Shown in pieces: positions 1 to 5,826 of a DNA stretch of 8,234 nucleotides. Origin of the DNA: Rhodospirillales bacterium (lineage in GTDB: Bacteria > Pseudomonadota > Alphaproteobacteria > Rhodospirillales_A > JACZKS01). How positions within the stretch are numbered: the stretch's first letter is position 1; each line of letters begins with the position of its first letter. The notes beneath the pieces are model-generated. The model did not search any database, was not told where the DNA came from, and saw nothing but the letters and a program-made list of their open reading frames with translations. A program made the position numbers and the translations under genes. The stretch lies in NCBI GenBank assembly GCA_018648445.1, contig JABGRG010000142.1, positions 1 to 8,234 on the forward strand, given 5' to 3'.

Positions 1-26
1 CCCGCCGCAATTAAAGCACGACCCAA

Positions 27-689
27 TCATAGAATGCCGTGACGGGCGAAAACCTGGGCCAGAGAATCGCCCCGGGCCAGTTCCTCGCGGGTGCGGTCCT
101 CGCCGTCGACCTTCTTCAGGGCCAGACCGATCGTTTCTTCCGCCAATTCCGCCGGAACGACCACCACACCGTCCGCATCGCCGAATACAAAATCCCCCGG
201 AGCGACCCGCGCGCCGCCGCATTCGACCGGCACGTCGATGGCCGCTACCTCGCCCCGGCCTCTGGAATCCAGCGGCGCGATGCCGCCGTGGAAGACCGGG
301 AAGGCCATGGCGCGTATGCATTTTATGTCCCGCACGCAACCGTCGGTGACACATCCAAGCGCACCGCGCACCGTGGCGACGGTTGATAGAAGTTCCCCCC
401 ATGGTGCGATGCGTTGGGAACCGCCACAAGCCAGTATGGCGATGTCTCCGGGATCGAGGTCGTCGATCAATGCGATCTCCAGTTCATACGGATTATGCCC
501 GTCGGCTACATGATAGACCTCGTGATAAAGGGCCGTGCGTGCCCGTCCGCACAAAACCAAAGACTCATCAAGCGGTCGGATGCCGGGCCGCATGGCCCCG
601 TTCATGTGGCCCAGCGAGTCCAGCACATCGGAAATCACAGCCGCGTAAAGGCGTTTACGGGCTTCACCAAGCAATTGGTCGGAAATCAC
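27..689 (-). CDS. RraA-like / 4-hydroxy-4-methyl-2-oxoglutarate aldolase-like protein
   Basis: This 220-residue protein has the length and signatures of the RraA/HMG-aldolase family. A Gly-Glu-Leu-Leu segment (98-101) precedes a DG...RD motif (D116, G117, R120, D121), and a GDADGVVVVP stretch follows (170-179). Family members are class II, metal-dependent pyruvate aldolases that also decarboxylate oxaloacetate; a subset regulates RNase E. The GD at 81-82 and the WGELL context favour the aldolase branch over true RraA. The acidic residue usually found three positions after the RD aspartate is Cys124 here, so metal binding may differ. The start is GTG, and it overlaps the TGA of the upstream RidA gene as GTGA, which implies translational coupling. 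The exact substrate cannot be told from sequence. I see no terminator after the gene before the window edge. Confidence 0.85.
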   Translation of the reverse strand: MISDQLLGEARKRLYAAVISDVLDSLGHMNGAMRPGIRPLDESLVLCGRARTALYHEVYHVADGHNPYELEIALIDDLDPGDIAILACGGSQRIAPWGELLSTVATVRGALGCVTDGCVRDIKCIRAMAFPVFHGGIAPLDSRGRGEVAAIDVPVECGGARVAPGDFVFGDADGVVVVPAELAEETIGLALKKVDGEDRTREELARGDSLAQVFARHGIL

Positions 690-1075
690 AATTCTATCCT
701 CACGGCTTCGGCTTCCATTTCAAATACGTATTCCGGTTTAGCCAAACCGGCGATGACGACCAGAGTGGAGGCCGGACGATGGTCGCCCAGAAATTGGTCA
801 CGCACGGCACGTACGGCCGGAAGGTCGCGCGCGTCGGTGGCGAATATCCTGAGACGGACCACATCGCCCAACCCATAACCGGCGTCTTCGAGTATGGCGA
901 GCAGATTGCGCCACGCTTGTTCGGATTGTTCTTTGGCCGTTTTGGGCACGGTGCCGTCGGGGCGTAGACCGAGTTGCCCCGATACGATCAACCGTTTTGC
1001 CTGCGCCGGCACCTCGATGGCGTGAGAATAAGCGGCGACTGGCGGGTGTACGGAAGACGGGTTGATGATGCGCAT
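686..1075 (-). CDS. RidA family (YjgF/YER057c/UK114) enamine/imine deaminase
   Basis: From the ATG at 1075 this is a 129-residue protein, the normal RidA length. The N-terminal AYSHAI segment (15-20) matches the conserved Pro-Tyr-Ser region. The C-terminal part carries R100, equivalent to the catalytic arginine, followed by a hydrophobic strand and an FEMEAEAV segment (118-125) with the usual glutamates. RidA proteins hydrolyse reactive 2-aminoacrylate or related imines to ketoacids in the cytosol; some clustered members act in specific catabolic pathways. I prefer 1075 over an in-frame ATG at 1102, because AAGGGAAATGGAA lies just before it and the upstream ATG has only a weak ribosome site. 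The gene overlaps the aldolase-like gene by 4 nt, so the pair probably works in one pathway on a keto/enamine intermediate (inference). It lies 72 nt after the dmeF stop codon on the same strand. Confidence 0.9.
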   Translation of the reverse strand: MRIINPSSVHPPVAAYSHAIEVPAQAKRLIVSGQLGLRPDGTVPKTAKEQSEQAWRNLLAILEDAGYGLGDVVRLRIFATDARDLPAVRAVRDQFLGDHRPASTLVVIAGLAKPEYVFEMEAEAVRIEL

Positions 1076-1147
1076 GTTTCCATTTCCCTTATGGCGAGAC
1101 ATAGCGCGATCTTATACGAACGAGGAAGTTTCCGTCACCCTGAAGGC

Positions 1148-2083
1148 TTAACCTTGGTGGACCTCGATGGTGACGTGCTCCAGCCCCATGCCCGTGGGCA
1201 ACAGTTCCTTGTAGAAATCAGGAGGCTTTGGCGTGTCGCTGACGATGCTGATCGCCGCAGCGTGGATGCCCGGCCCGATCGACCAGACATGAAGGTCCGA
1301 TACCTCGGCGAAGTCTGCACCTTCGATGGCCGCGGTGATTTTTTGGCGCACATCTTCCGGTGCCTGATGGTCGAGAAGTACATGGGCCGTATCCCGGACC
1401 AGACCGATGGACCATTTTGCGATCAGTAGGGCGCCGACAATTCCCATCAATGGGTCGAGCCAGTTCAGGCCGAAGTATTTTCCCGCCAACAGCGCGAAGA
1501 TGGCGAGCAGCGAGGTCAGCGCATCGGCGATGACATGCAAGTAGGCCGCCCGCAGATTATGATCGTGCCCGTGATTATGTTGGTGCGAATGGTCGTGATA
1601 ATGATCATCGTGCCCCTCGCTATCACCCCCGTGGCCCAGGATAAGAGCGCTGGCGGCGTTTACGGCCAATCCCACCACGGCCACGATGATGGCTTGATTG
1701 AAGGCGATTTCCACCGGATGGAAGAAGCGCTCGGAGCTCTCCCAGGCCATGAACGCGACAAAGACGATCAGCAGAATGGCACTGCCGAAACCCGCCAGCG
1801 CGTTGACTTTGCCGGTGCCGAAACTGAATCGCGGATCGAAGGCGCGTTTGCGCGCGTAAACGTATGCGAAGGCGGTGATCCCAATGGCTACGGTATGAGA
1901 TGCCATATGAAGGCCGTCGGCCAGAAGCGCCATTGAGCCGAAAGCCAGTCCGGCGGCGATCTCGACGACCATCATTACGGCTGTAATGATGATGACCAAA
2001 AAGGTCCGCCGTTCGCCCTCTCGGGTGTTTTCCTGTCCGAAGGAATGGCTGTGACGCTGGGACTCGATATCGTGATTATGCAT
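1148..2083 (-). CDS. dmeF: Cation diffusion facilitator, DmeF-type Co(II)/Ni(II) exporter
   Basis: This 311-residue protein is a CDF-family divalent metal/proton antiporter of the inner membrane. Six hydrophobic segments are visible at about 27-48, 52-74, 95-115, 128-149, 183-203 and 210-228. The transport-site pattern is complete: ADGLHM (55-60) with D56 and H59 in the second helix, and H183...D187 in the fifth (HVIAD). A His/Asp-rich cytosolic loop (151-175) between helices 4 and 5 contains about ten histidines. The soluble C-terminal domain (about 235-311) has the DLHVWSIG strand. The N-terminal HSHSFGQ...GERRT motif and the LRAAYLHVIADALTS block are typical of DmeF rather than ZitB or CzcD, so cobalt/nickel is the likely cargo, though zinc cannot be excluded. 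The ATG has only a poor ribosome site. A MerR-like dyad lies about 100 nt upstream. Confidence 0.88.
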   Translation of the reverse strand: MHNHDIESQRHSHSFGQENTREGERRTFLVIIITAVMMVVEIAAGLAFGSMALLADGLHMASHTVAIGITAFAYVYARKRAFDPRFSFGTGKVNALAGFGSAILLIVFVAFMAWESSERFFHPVEIAFNQAIIVAVVGLAVNAASALILGHGGDSEGHDDHYHDHSHQHNHGHDHNLRAAYLHVIADALTSLLAIFALLAGKYFGLNWLDPLMGIVGALLIAKWSIGLVRDTAHVLLDHQAPEDVRQKITAAIEGADFAEVSDLHVWSIGPGIHAAAISIVSDTPKPPDFYKELLPTGMGLEHVTIEVHQG

Positions 2084-2176
2084 GAATATTGATTAACTCG
2101 GTGCGGGAAGGGAAGTCGTGGCGACCCTAAGGGCGTGAAAGAAATGAACGAACAGGCACCGATTCGTCAAGCGCCA

Positions 2177-2208
2177 ATTTGCAGATTGGAGTTACTCCAA
2201 TCTGTCAT
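2177..2208 (-). promoter_or_regulatory. Candidate MerR-type operator/promoter upstream of dmeF
   Basis: A perfect inverted repeat (arms CAGATTGGAG and CTCCAATCTG, loop of three bases) occupies 2182-2204. On the minus strand, ATGACA (2208-2203, 5 of 6 to TTGACA) is followed by a 20-nt spacer and a weak -10 GCAAAT (2182-2177). The dyad is centred in that spacer. Over-long spacers with a central GGAGT/ACTCC dyad are the hallmark of MerR-family activator promoters such as that of zntA. A start here would leave a leader of roughly 85-95 nt before dmeF. The alternative is a 3' hairpin of the upstream DUF1641 mRNA, but no T-run follows it. Confidence 0.45.
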
Positions 2209-2248
2209 TCATTATCGTCGTCAAAACCGAACCGAAGAAAACTCGCCG

Positions 2249-2764
2249 CTATCCCTCCAATTCCGGCGAACCGCGCAGGGCTGCCGTGCGTTTCTGCATG
2301 TTGGTCCCGGTTGCGATCAGGAACTGGAGCGCTTGCATGTTTTCCGGCTTGGTCAGCATGGCATACGCTGCGCCCAATCCACCCTTGACCGGATTGGCCG
2401 CGACTTCGGCCGCCGCGTCCTCCATGGCGCGCCTTGCATTATGGGCTCCGGTCGCGATTTCCTCGGTTGCCAGATTGTTGACCATGTGCTCGACGAAGAT
2501 AAACAGCCGTTCAACCATATTGTCCGTGGCGGCCGAACGCGCGGCATGGGCCAGCGACAACAGATCAAACATCGTATCCAGCGCACCCAGGCGATGCATC
2601 TCGGTAACCCGGTCCATCAGATAGAGGATGGATTCCTTGGTTTCCGGCTCGTTCAGGCGATCAACCACTTCAAGCGCGTTAGCGCTGGTGACGGCTAACC
2701 TTTCGACCATGCCGTCGGTTAAAGCATCCTGTGCCGCTCGCGCCAATTGTTCGATTTCACTCAT
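2249..2764 (-). CDS. DUF1641 domain protein of the sulfur operon
   Basis: This 171-residue, Cys-free, mostly helical protein fits the DUF1641 family in overall pattern and in its position directly after a SQR-like flavoprotein. It is rich in Ala, Leu, Met and Glu, with no signal peptide and no clear membrane helix. Two helical blocks resemble each other (around 16-60 and 80-130, each with an NMVERL- or GMVERL-like phrase and following hydrophobic helices), which suggests internal duplication. DUF1641 has no established biochemical role; constant linkage to SQR-like genes suggests a partner or membrane-anchoring subunit (inference). The start at 2764 is supported by AAGGGGGGAGAA immediately upstream, which overlaps the stop of the flavoprotein gene 15 nt away, so translation of the two is probably coupled. 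Confidence 0.85.
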   Translation of the reverse strand: MSEIEQLARAAQDALTDGMVERLAVTSANALEVVDRLNEPETKESILYLMDRVTEMHRLGALDTMFDLLSLAHAARSAATDNMVERLFIFVEHMVNNLATEEIATGAHNARRAMEDAAAEVAANPVKGGLGAAYAMLTKPENMQALQFLIATGTNMQKRTAALRGSPELEG

Positions 2765-2779
2765 CTCGATTCTCCCCCC

Positions 2780-3919
2780 TTACAACAGGCCACGGGCGGA
2801 CAACCAGTAGAGACGGTTGTAAACCAGTTTGAACCAATGAATCATCTGCGAGGGCGGGCCCGGATTGGGTGGCGTGGTGTAGTTGAACCAAACGTATGTG
2901 CCTGTATCCATGCCGGTTTCCACGAAGCAAAAGACCTTGCCGTCATAATTCCGCGCCCATCGTCCCTCTGTAAGCAGCGACGACAGGTTGTCGACCACGG
3001 TGTCGGCCTCGAAATGGGCGGTCGATCCGGCCTTTGAAATTGGAATATTGGTGGTGTCGCCGACAACGAAGACATCGGTCGAGCCTTCACGTAGAAGCTT
3101 GTTGCGGTCGGTCGGCACCCAGCCGCCAGCTCCCAGGTCGGAATTTGTGATGACATCTGCGCCCGAATGAGGGGGAATGGTGACCAGGAAGTCGTAATCC
3201 AGCGTCACGCCTTCTTCCGAGGAAATGGTTTTCTTTTCCGGGTCCACCTCTTTGGTGTTGAAGAAGGTTTCATACTTGAAGCCGTATTTGTCCATTTCCG
3301 TCTTGGCCCATTCGGCGACCGGCTCCAAGGCGTGCAGGCGACCGATGGGGTAGGTGTACATGATCTCGGTCTTGTCCATGAGGCCTTTGGAATTTAGGTA
3401 GTCGTAAAGCATGAATGTGATTTCAAGCGGGGCGACCGGACATTTATGAGGCGCGTTGACGTTGATTACGATCTTGCCGCCCTCGAAGGCCTCTAACCCC
3501 TCGCGCATCCTGCGCGCGCCTTCCAGGTCGTAGAACCAGTGGGCGCCCTCGGCCAAACCCGGCACGTTCTGCGGTTTTATCTGCGATCCCGTGGCGATGA
3601 CCAGGTAATCATAGGAATGGGTCTTGCCTGAATCGGTCGTAACCTCTTTCTTTTCCACATCGATATTGGCAGCAGGATCGATGAAATAGGGAACCCTCCG
3701 ATCCAGAACCTTTCGCTGGTCGCGGAAAAGTTCGGATTCACGGAACCGCCCGAAGGGCAAATATAACAGCCCGGGCTGGTACATATGCTTGTCCGAAGTG
3801 CCCAGCATGGTAATGCCGACACTTCCTGTGCGCAGTTCTTCACCGAGCTGGCGGCACAGGCCATTGGCGACGATGGTTCCCGCCAATCCCCCGCCGACGA
3901 TCAGAATTCGTTTGCCCAT
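2780..3919 (-). CDS. Sulfide:quinone oxidoreductase-like FAD flavoprotein
   Basis: This 379-residue protein has the SQR/FCSD flavoprotein fold. An N-terminal GGGLAG (9-14) forms the dinucleotide-binding site for FAD, ATGS (109-112) closes the first nucleotide-binding segment, and VFVVGDTT (283-290) is the second FAD motif. Cys160 in HKCPVAPLE and Cys331 in VFCFVE match the two redox cysteines that hold the polysulfide bridge in SQRs. The third cysteine, near residue 128 in type I enzymes, is absent (FYDLEGARR instead), as in SQR types with two cysteines. The C-terminal segment after 358 (MIHWFKLVYNRLYWL) is amphipathic and suits a peripheral inner-membrane attachment. The expected reaction is oxidation of sulfide to sulfane sulfur with electrons passed to quinone; a role on another low-molecular-weight persulfide is possible. 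GGAGG lies 8 nt before the ATG. Confidence 0.88.
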   Translation of the reverse strand: MGKRILIVGGGLAGTIVANGLCRQLGEELRTGSVGITMLGTSDKHMYQPGLLYLPFGRFRESELFRDQRKVLDRRVPYFIDPAANIDVEKKEVTTDSGKTHSYDYLVIATGSQIKPQNVPGLAEGAHWFYDLEGARRMREGLEAFEGGKIVINVNAPHKCPVAPLEITFMLYDYLNSKGLMDKTEIMYTYPIGRLHALEPVAEWAKTEMDKYGFKYETFFNTKEVDPEKKTISSEEGVTLDYDFLVTIPPHSGADVITNSDLGAGGWVPTDRNKLLREGSTDVFVVGDTTNIPISKAGSTAHFEADTVVDNLSSLLTEGRWARNYDGKVFCFVETGMDTGTYVWFNYTTPPNPGPPSQMIHWFKLVYNRLYWLSARGLL

Positions 3920-3943
3920 GAAATCAAGCCTCCATATGTCAAA

Positions 3944-3985
3944 TCAATCGGGCCGCCCGGCGGGCGAATACCCGTCGGGAAACAT
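3944..3985 (-). CDS. Possible 13-codon leader ORF between tusA-like and sqr-like genes
   Basis: An ATG at 3985 is preceded by a very strong ribosome site (GGAGGAGG, four bases from the start codon) and opens a reading frame of 13 codons, MFPDGYSPAGRPD, ending in TGA. The sqr-like gene begins 24 nt after that stop with its own GGAGG. The 3' half of the mini-ORF overlaps a GC-rich palindrome (CGCCCG/CGGGCG, 3954-3966), so its translation could affect mRNA folding ahead of the flavoprotein gene. No protein family can be assigned. It may simply be a fortuitous ribosome site. Confidence 0.25.
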   Translation of the reverse strand: MFPDGYSPAGRPD

Positions 3986-4006
3986 CGGACCTCCTCCGTT
4001 TTTCGT

Positions 4007-4237
4007 TTATTTGGCTTTCTTGACGACGAGGCTCCAATAGCCGTCGCACTCTTCGGTCCCACCCATTTCGTGGCCGACCTTGGCCACCCATTCCGGGATT
4101 TCATTTGCAGATCCCTTGTCCGACGACCACACCTCGACTTCATCGCCGATTTCGATCAACTTCAGGGCCGCGATAAGTTCCATCAAAGGTCCCGGACAGA
4201 ACGCGCCGCGGGCGTCGATCTTGGTTCTTTGTGTCAT
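4007..4237 (-). CDS. TusA-family sulfur carrier protein
   Basis: This 76-residue protein is a single TusA/SirA domain. The diagnostic CPGP motif sits at 14-17 (Cys14 as the persulfide-bearing residue), preceded by the usual short beta strand (KIDARGAF) and followed by a helix (PLMELIAALKLI). The second half (VEVWSSDKGSANEIPEWVAKVGHE) matches the family's second strand and helix. TusA proteins carry sulfane sulfur as a cysteine persulfide in the cytoplasm; in sulfur-oxidising clusters they exchange it with DsrE-type proteins. A second cysteine (Cys64) is near the C-terminus and is not part of the family signature. AGGAGA lies about 11 nt before the ATG, and the DsrE-like gene ends 28 nt upstream, so the genes are likely cotranscribed. 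Confidence 0.92.
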   Translation of the reverse strand: MTQRTKIDARGAFCPGPLMELIAALKLIEIGDEVEVWSSDKGSANEIPEWVAKVGHEMGGTEECDGYWSLVVKKAK

Positions 4238-4265
4238 TCGAACGGTTTCTCCTGACGTGTGAATG

Positions 4266-4664
4266 TCAAAGTGTGACGATTTGGCCTTTTTCGGCTTCGT
4301 CGAGAAAACGGGTTAACCCCATGGGACCTTCAAAAAGGTCCGCGATCAGATTGCTTTCGTCCCATCCCATTACGTCGAGAGCCATGGAACAGACGTACAT
4401 TTTCAGATCACCGAGCATTTTGCCCTGAGCGAATAATTCCATCGCATCGGGGGCCTTTTTTTCTTTCATGATGTTTGAGAAAGCTTGGCCGCGGTAACGT
4501 TCGGCGGGATCAAGGCCGTTTTCAAAAACTGAAACTGCCCCCATAGATACGAAAACAGTGACCGGCCGTTCGGATACGGCTGCTACCGAGGCGATCATTG
4601 CCGCCATTTGAACCTTCTCGTGTTCACACGAACACAGAAGGATAAATAACGAATTGTTTTCCAT
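4266..4664 (-). CDS. DsrE-like (DsrE/DsrF family) sulfurtransferase
   Basis: From the ATG at 4664 this is a 132-residue DsrE-family protein. It opens with a hydrophobic strand (SLFILL) followed by a CSCE motif (Cys11, Cys13). It then shows VTVFVSMGAV (35-44), and carries the family's conserved cysteine in MYVCSMALDVMGW (Cys92). The final part (residues 112-123, FEGPMGLTRFLD) is the usual helix before the last strand. Family members bind sulfane sulfur on the conserved cysteine and pass it to or from TusA. I chose 4664 rather than an in-frame ATG at 4748, because AGGA lies 8 nt before it and the upstream extension is AT-rich, hydrophobic and unlike the family. This is the first gene of the minus-strand sulfur operon. 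Whether it acts with TusA in oxidation or in thiol modification cannot be decided from sequence. Confidence 0.88.
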   Translation of the reverse strand: MENNSLFILLCSCEHEKVQMAAMIASVAAVSERPVTVFVSMGAVSVFENGLDPAERYRGQAFSNIMKEKKAPDAMELFAQGKMLGDLKMYVCSMALDVMGWDESNLIADLFEGPMGLTRFLDEAEKGQIVTL

Positions 4665-5106
4665 ATAAAATTTCCTAAAACCATAAATTAAAGTCACAAT
4701 ATAACAATAAATATGAAAAATCCATAAGAAAATTTCGAGTCTTGCCAATTGTTAGCACATTGGAATTACTCGTGTTTTTCCAGATATCCCCAGAATCACT
4801 GGCGTGGGGCGCGGGTCGGGCCACATAATCGTGTCGGCAGTGTGCGCCCGCAAAAATATTGGGGTTTTTTGACAAGGAGAGGGGACCGATTTCCCGGAAA
4901 CATGCGGAGAAATTCTCCGAGGTCGGCATTTTCTTGCCATTTTAGGTCGAGCGAGCTACGAATATCCAGGCCGTGTTGAAAAGCCTGTTGGTTGCCACCG
5001 CATCAAACGCATTTCGGTTTGGTATTCCTTGAGTGCATTTTGTACCCGGCTTCCCGTTTTCGTTCAGGAGCGGGGAATTTGGCGCTTAATAAATTAGAGG
5101 GAAGTT
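4665..5106. other. Divergent intergenic control region (dsrE operon / cold shock gene)
   Basis: No credible gene lies in these 442 bases. The dsrE-proximal 75 bases are strongly AT-rich, unlike the rest of the window. Inverted repeats are present at 4736-4772, 4890-4900 (TTTCC-C-GGAAA) and 4905-4919 (CGGAGAA-A-TTCTCCG). The cold-shock-proximal 130 bases contain a weak stem (TTCCCG with CGGGGAA, about 5052-5078), consistent with the long structured leaders that cold shock genes usually have. A TTGACA at 4869 has no convincing -10 box. TTGCCA near 4934 with TACGAA 17 nt on is a possible but weak plus-strand promoter for the cold shock gene. Confidence 0.5.
4721..4772 (-). promoter_or_regulatory. 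Candidate promoter and operator of the dsrE-tusA-sqr operon
   Basis: The dyad at 4736-4772 has outer arms CGAGT/ACTCG and inner arms CCAAT/ATTGG, with equal 4-nt spacings on both sides and a 9-nt centre. On the minus strand a TTGGCA (4748-4743, 5 of 6 to TTGACA) overlaps the dyad and is followed after 16 nt by TATGGA (4726-4721). That would place transcription start about 50 nt before the dsrE ATG in an AT-rich leader. A repressor bound to the dyad would cover the -35 region. The promoter elements are moderate matches only. Confidence 0.35.
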
Positions 5107-5316
5107 ATGACGACCGGTACAATCAAGTGGTTCAACCCCACCAAGGGGTTTGGTTTCGTGGAGCCGGACGATGGCAGCCGCGACGCGTTTGTCCATATTT
5201 CGGCAGTCGAGCGTGCGGGGCTAACGACCCTGCAGGAAGGCCAGAAGATCGAATACGAACTGGTCCCTGGGCGGGACGGACGAAGTGCGGCAGACGATAT
5301 CAAGGTGGTCGAATAA
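5107..5316 (+). CDS. CspA-family cold shock protein
   Basis: This 69-residue protein is a single cold shock (OB-fold) domain. It contains RNP1 as KGFGFV (13-18) and RNP2 as AFVHIS (27-32). The N-terminal TGTIKWFN is typical, and aromatic residues W8, F9, F15, F17 and F28 form the nucleic-acid-binding face. Such proteins bind single-stranded RNA/DNA and melt RNA secondary structure; only some are cold-induced. AGAGGGA lies just before the ATG, and the gene is followed 30 nt later by an intrinsic terminator, so it is monocistronic. The long non-coding leader upstream suits post-transcriptional control. Confidence 0.95.
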   Translation: MTTGTIKWFNPTKGFGFVEPDDGSRDAFVHISAVERAGLTTLQEGQKIEYELVPGRDGRSAADDIKVVE

Positions 5317-5346
5317 CCGAGACCGCCCGTCACAGGTGCTTTGAAA

Positions 5347-5379
5347 GGCCTCCCGGCATTCCCCGGGGGGCCGTTTTTT
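5347..5379 (+). terminator. Intrinsic terminator of the cold shock gene
   Basis: A 10-bp GC-rich stem, GGCCTCCCGG with CCGGGGGGCC (one G-U pair), encloses a 6-nt loop and is followed by G and six T residues. It begins 30 nt after the cold shock stop codon, the expected place. Confidence 0.93.
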
Positions 5380-5445
5380 ATTGGGGGCCACGCTTTCGAC
5401 CAAGGATAGTCACAGTTTGCGCATATTCCGGTCCTATTCCCTCCA

Positions 5446-5464
5446 TATCCCTCCTGTAGGGATA
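5446..5464. promoter_or_regulatory. Inverted repeat upstream of the STAS gene
   Basis: A perfect 7-bp inverted repeat, TATCCCT-CCTGT-AGGGATA, ends 35 nt before the STAS start codon. It may be an operator or a hairpin in the mRNA leader. I see no clear -35/-10 pair and no alphaproteobacterial general-stress (GGAAC) element beside it. Confidence 0.35.
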
Positions 5465-5499
5465 AAGCGGACATACACCGCGAAAAGCAGGAGGCTATC

Positions 5500-5826
5500 A
5501 TGACCGTCACGATATACCGCGCAGGCGATCAAATTTCCCTCATCCTCGAAGGCGCGCTGGATATGGGCAAATCACCCGACATCCGCAATTCCCTGATGGA
5601 AGGCCTGCGGGCCGGAAAACAGCTTGTTGTCGACTTTTCGCGAGTTACCCGGATCGACAGCGCTATCATCGCCAATCTGGTGGAGGCGCTGGACAGTTCG
5701 CGCCGCAGAGGCATCAACTTCGTTCTTTCCGCCGTCCCCGCATCGGTCATGGAATTACTGCGACTTTCGCGCCTCGACGGCCTGTTCGCCATTCAGGATG
5801 CACCTTGCGCCGAAATTACCGCTTGA
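5500..5826 (+). CDS. STAS-domain protein, anti-sigma factor antagonist-like
   Basis: This 108-residue protein is a stand-alone STAS domain of normal length. The core VVDFSRVTRIDSAIIANLVEA (43-63) matches the central strand and helix of SpoIIAA/RsbV-type antagonists, with Ser54 (after Asp53) at the place of the phosphorylated serine. The later INFVLSAVP strand and VMELLRLSRLDGLFAI helix complete the fold. Such proteins bind and inactivate an anti-sigma kinase when unphosphorylated; related domains serve lipid ABC transport (MlaB) or stressosomes. No kinase, phosphatase or sigma factor gene is adjacent, so the partner is unknown. The ribosome site GCAGGAGG is strong and fixes the start. The domain has DSA rather than the classic DSSG, so phosphoregulation is likely but not assured. 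Confidence 0.85.
   Translation: MTVTIYRAGDQISLILEGALDMGKSPDIRNSLMEGLRAGKQLVVDFSRVTRIDSAIIANLVEALDSSRRRGINFVLSAVPASVMELLRLSRLDGLFAIQDAPCAEITA

Noticed and set aside
1535..1936. 133-residue plus-strand ORF
   Set aside because: It lies wholly antisense to dmeF; its Met/Val/Ile-rich start is the complement of the His-rich loop codons.
2182..2204. The 10-bp hairpin as intrinsic terminator of the sulfur operon
   Set aside because: No T-run follows on either strand, so an operator or an mRNA 3' hairpin is more likely.
4665..4748. N-terminal extension of the DsrE-like protein by 28 residues from an upstream in-frame ATG
   Set aside because: The extension is AT-rich and unlike the family, while the ATG at 4664 has a well-placed AGGA ribosome site.
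4869..4874. Perfect TTGACA as a plus-strand -35 box
   Set aside because: No plausible -10 sequence lies 16-19 nt downstream.
4992..5459. 155-residue plus-strand ORF covering the cold shock gene
   Set aside because: It is out of frame with the clearly conserved cold shock protein and runs through its terminator.
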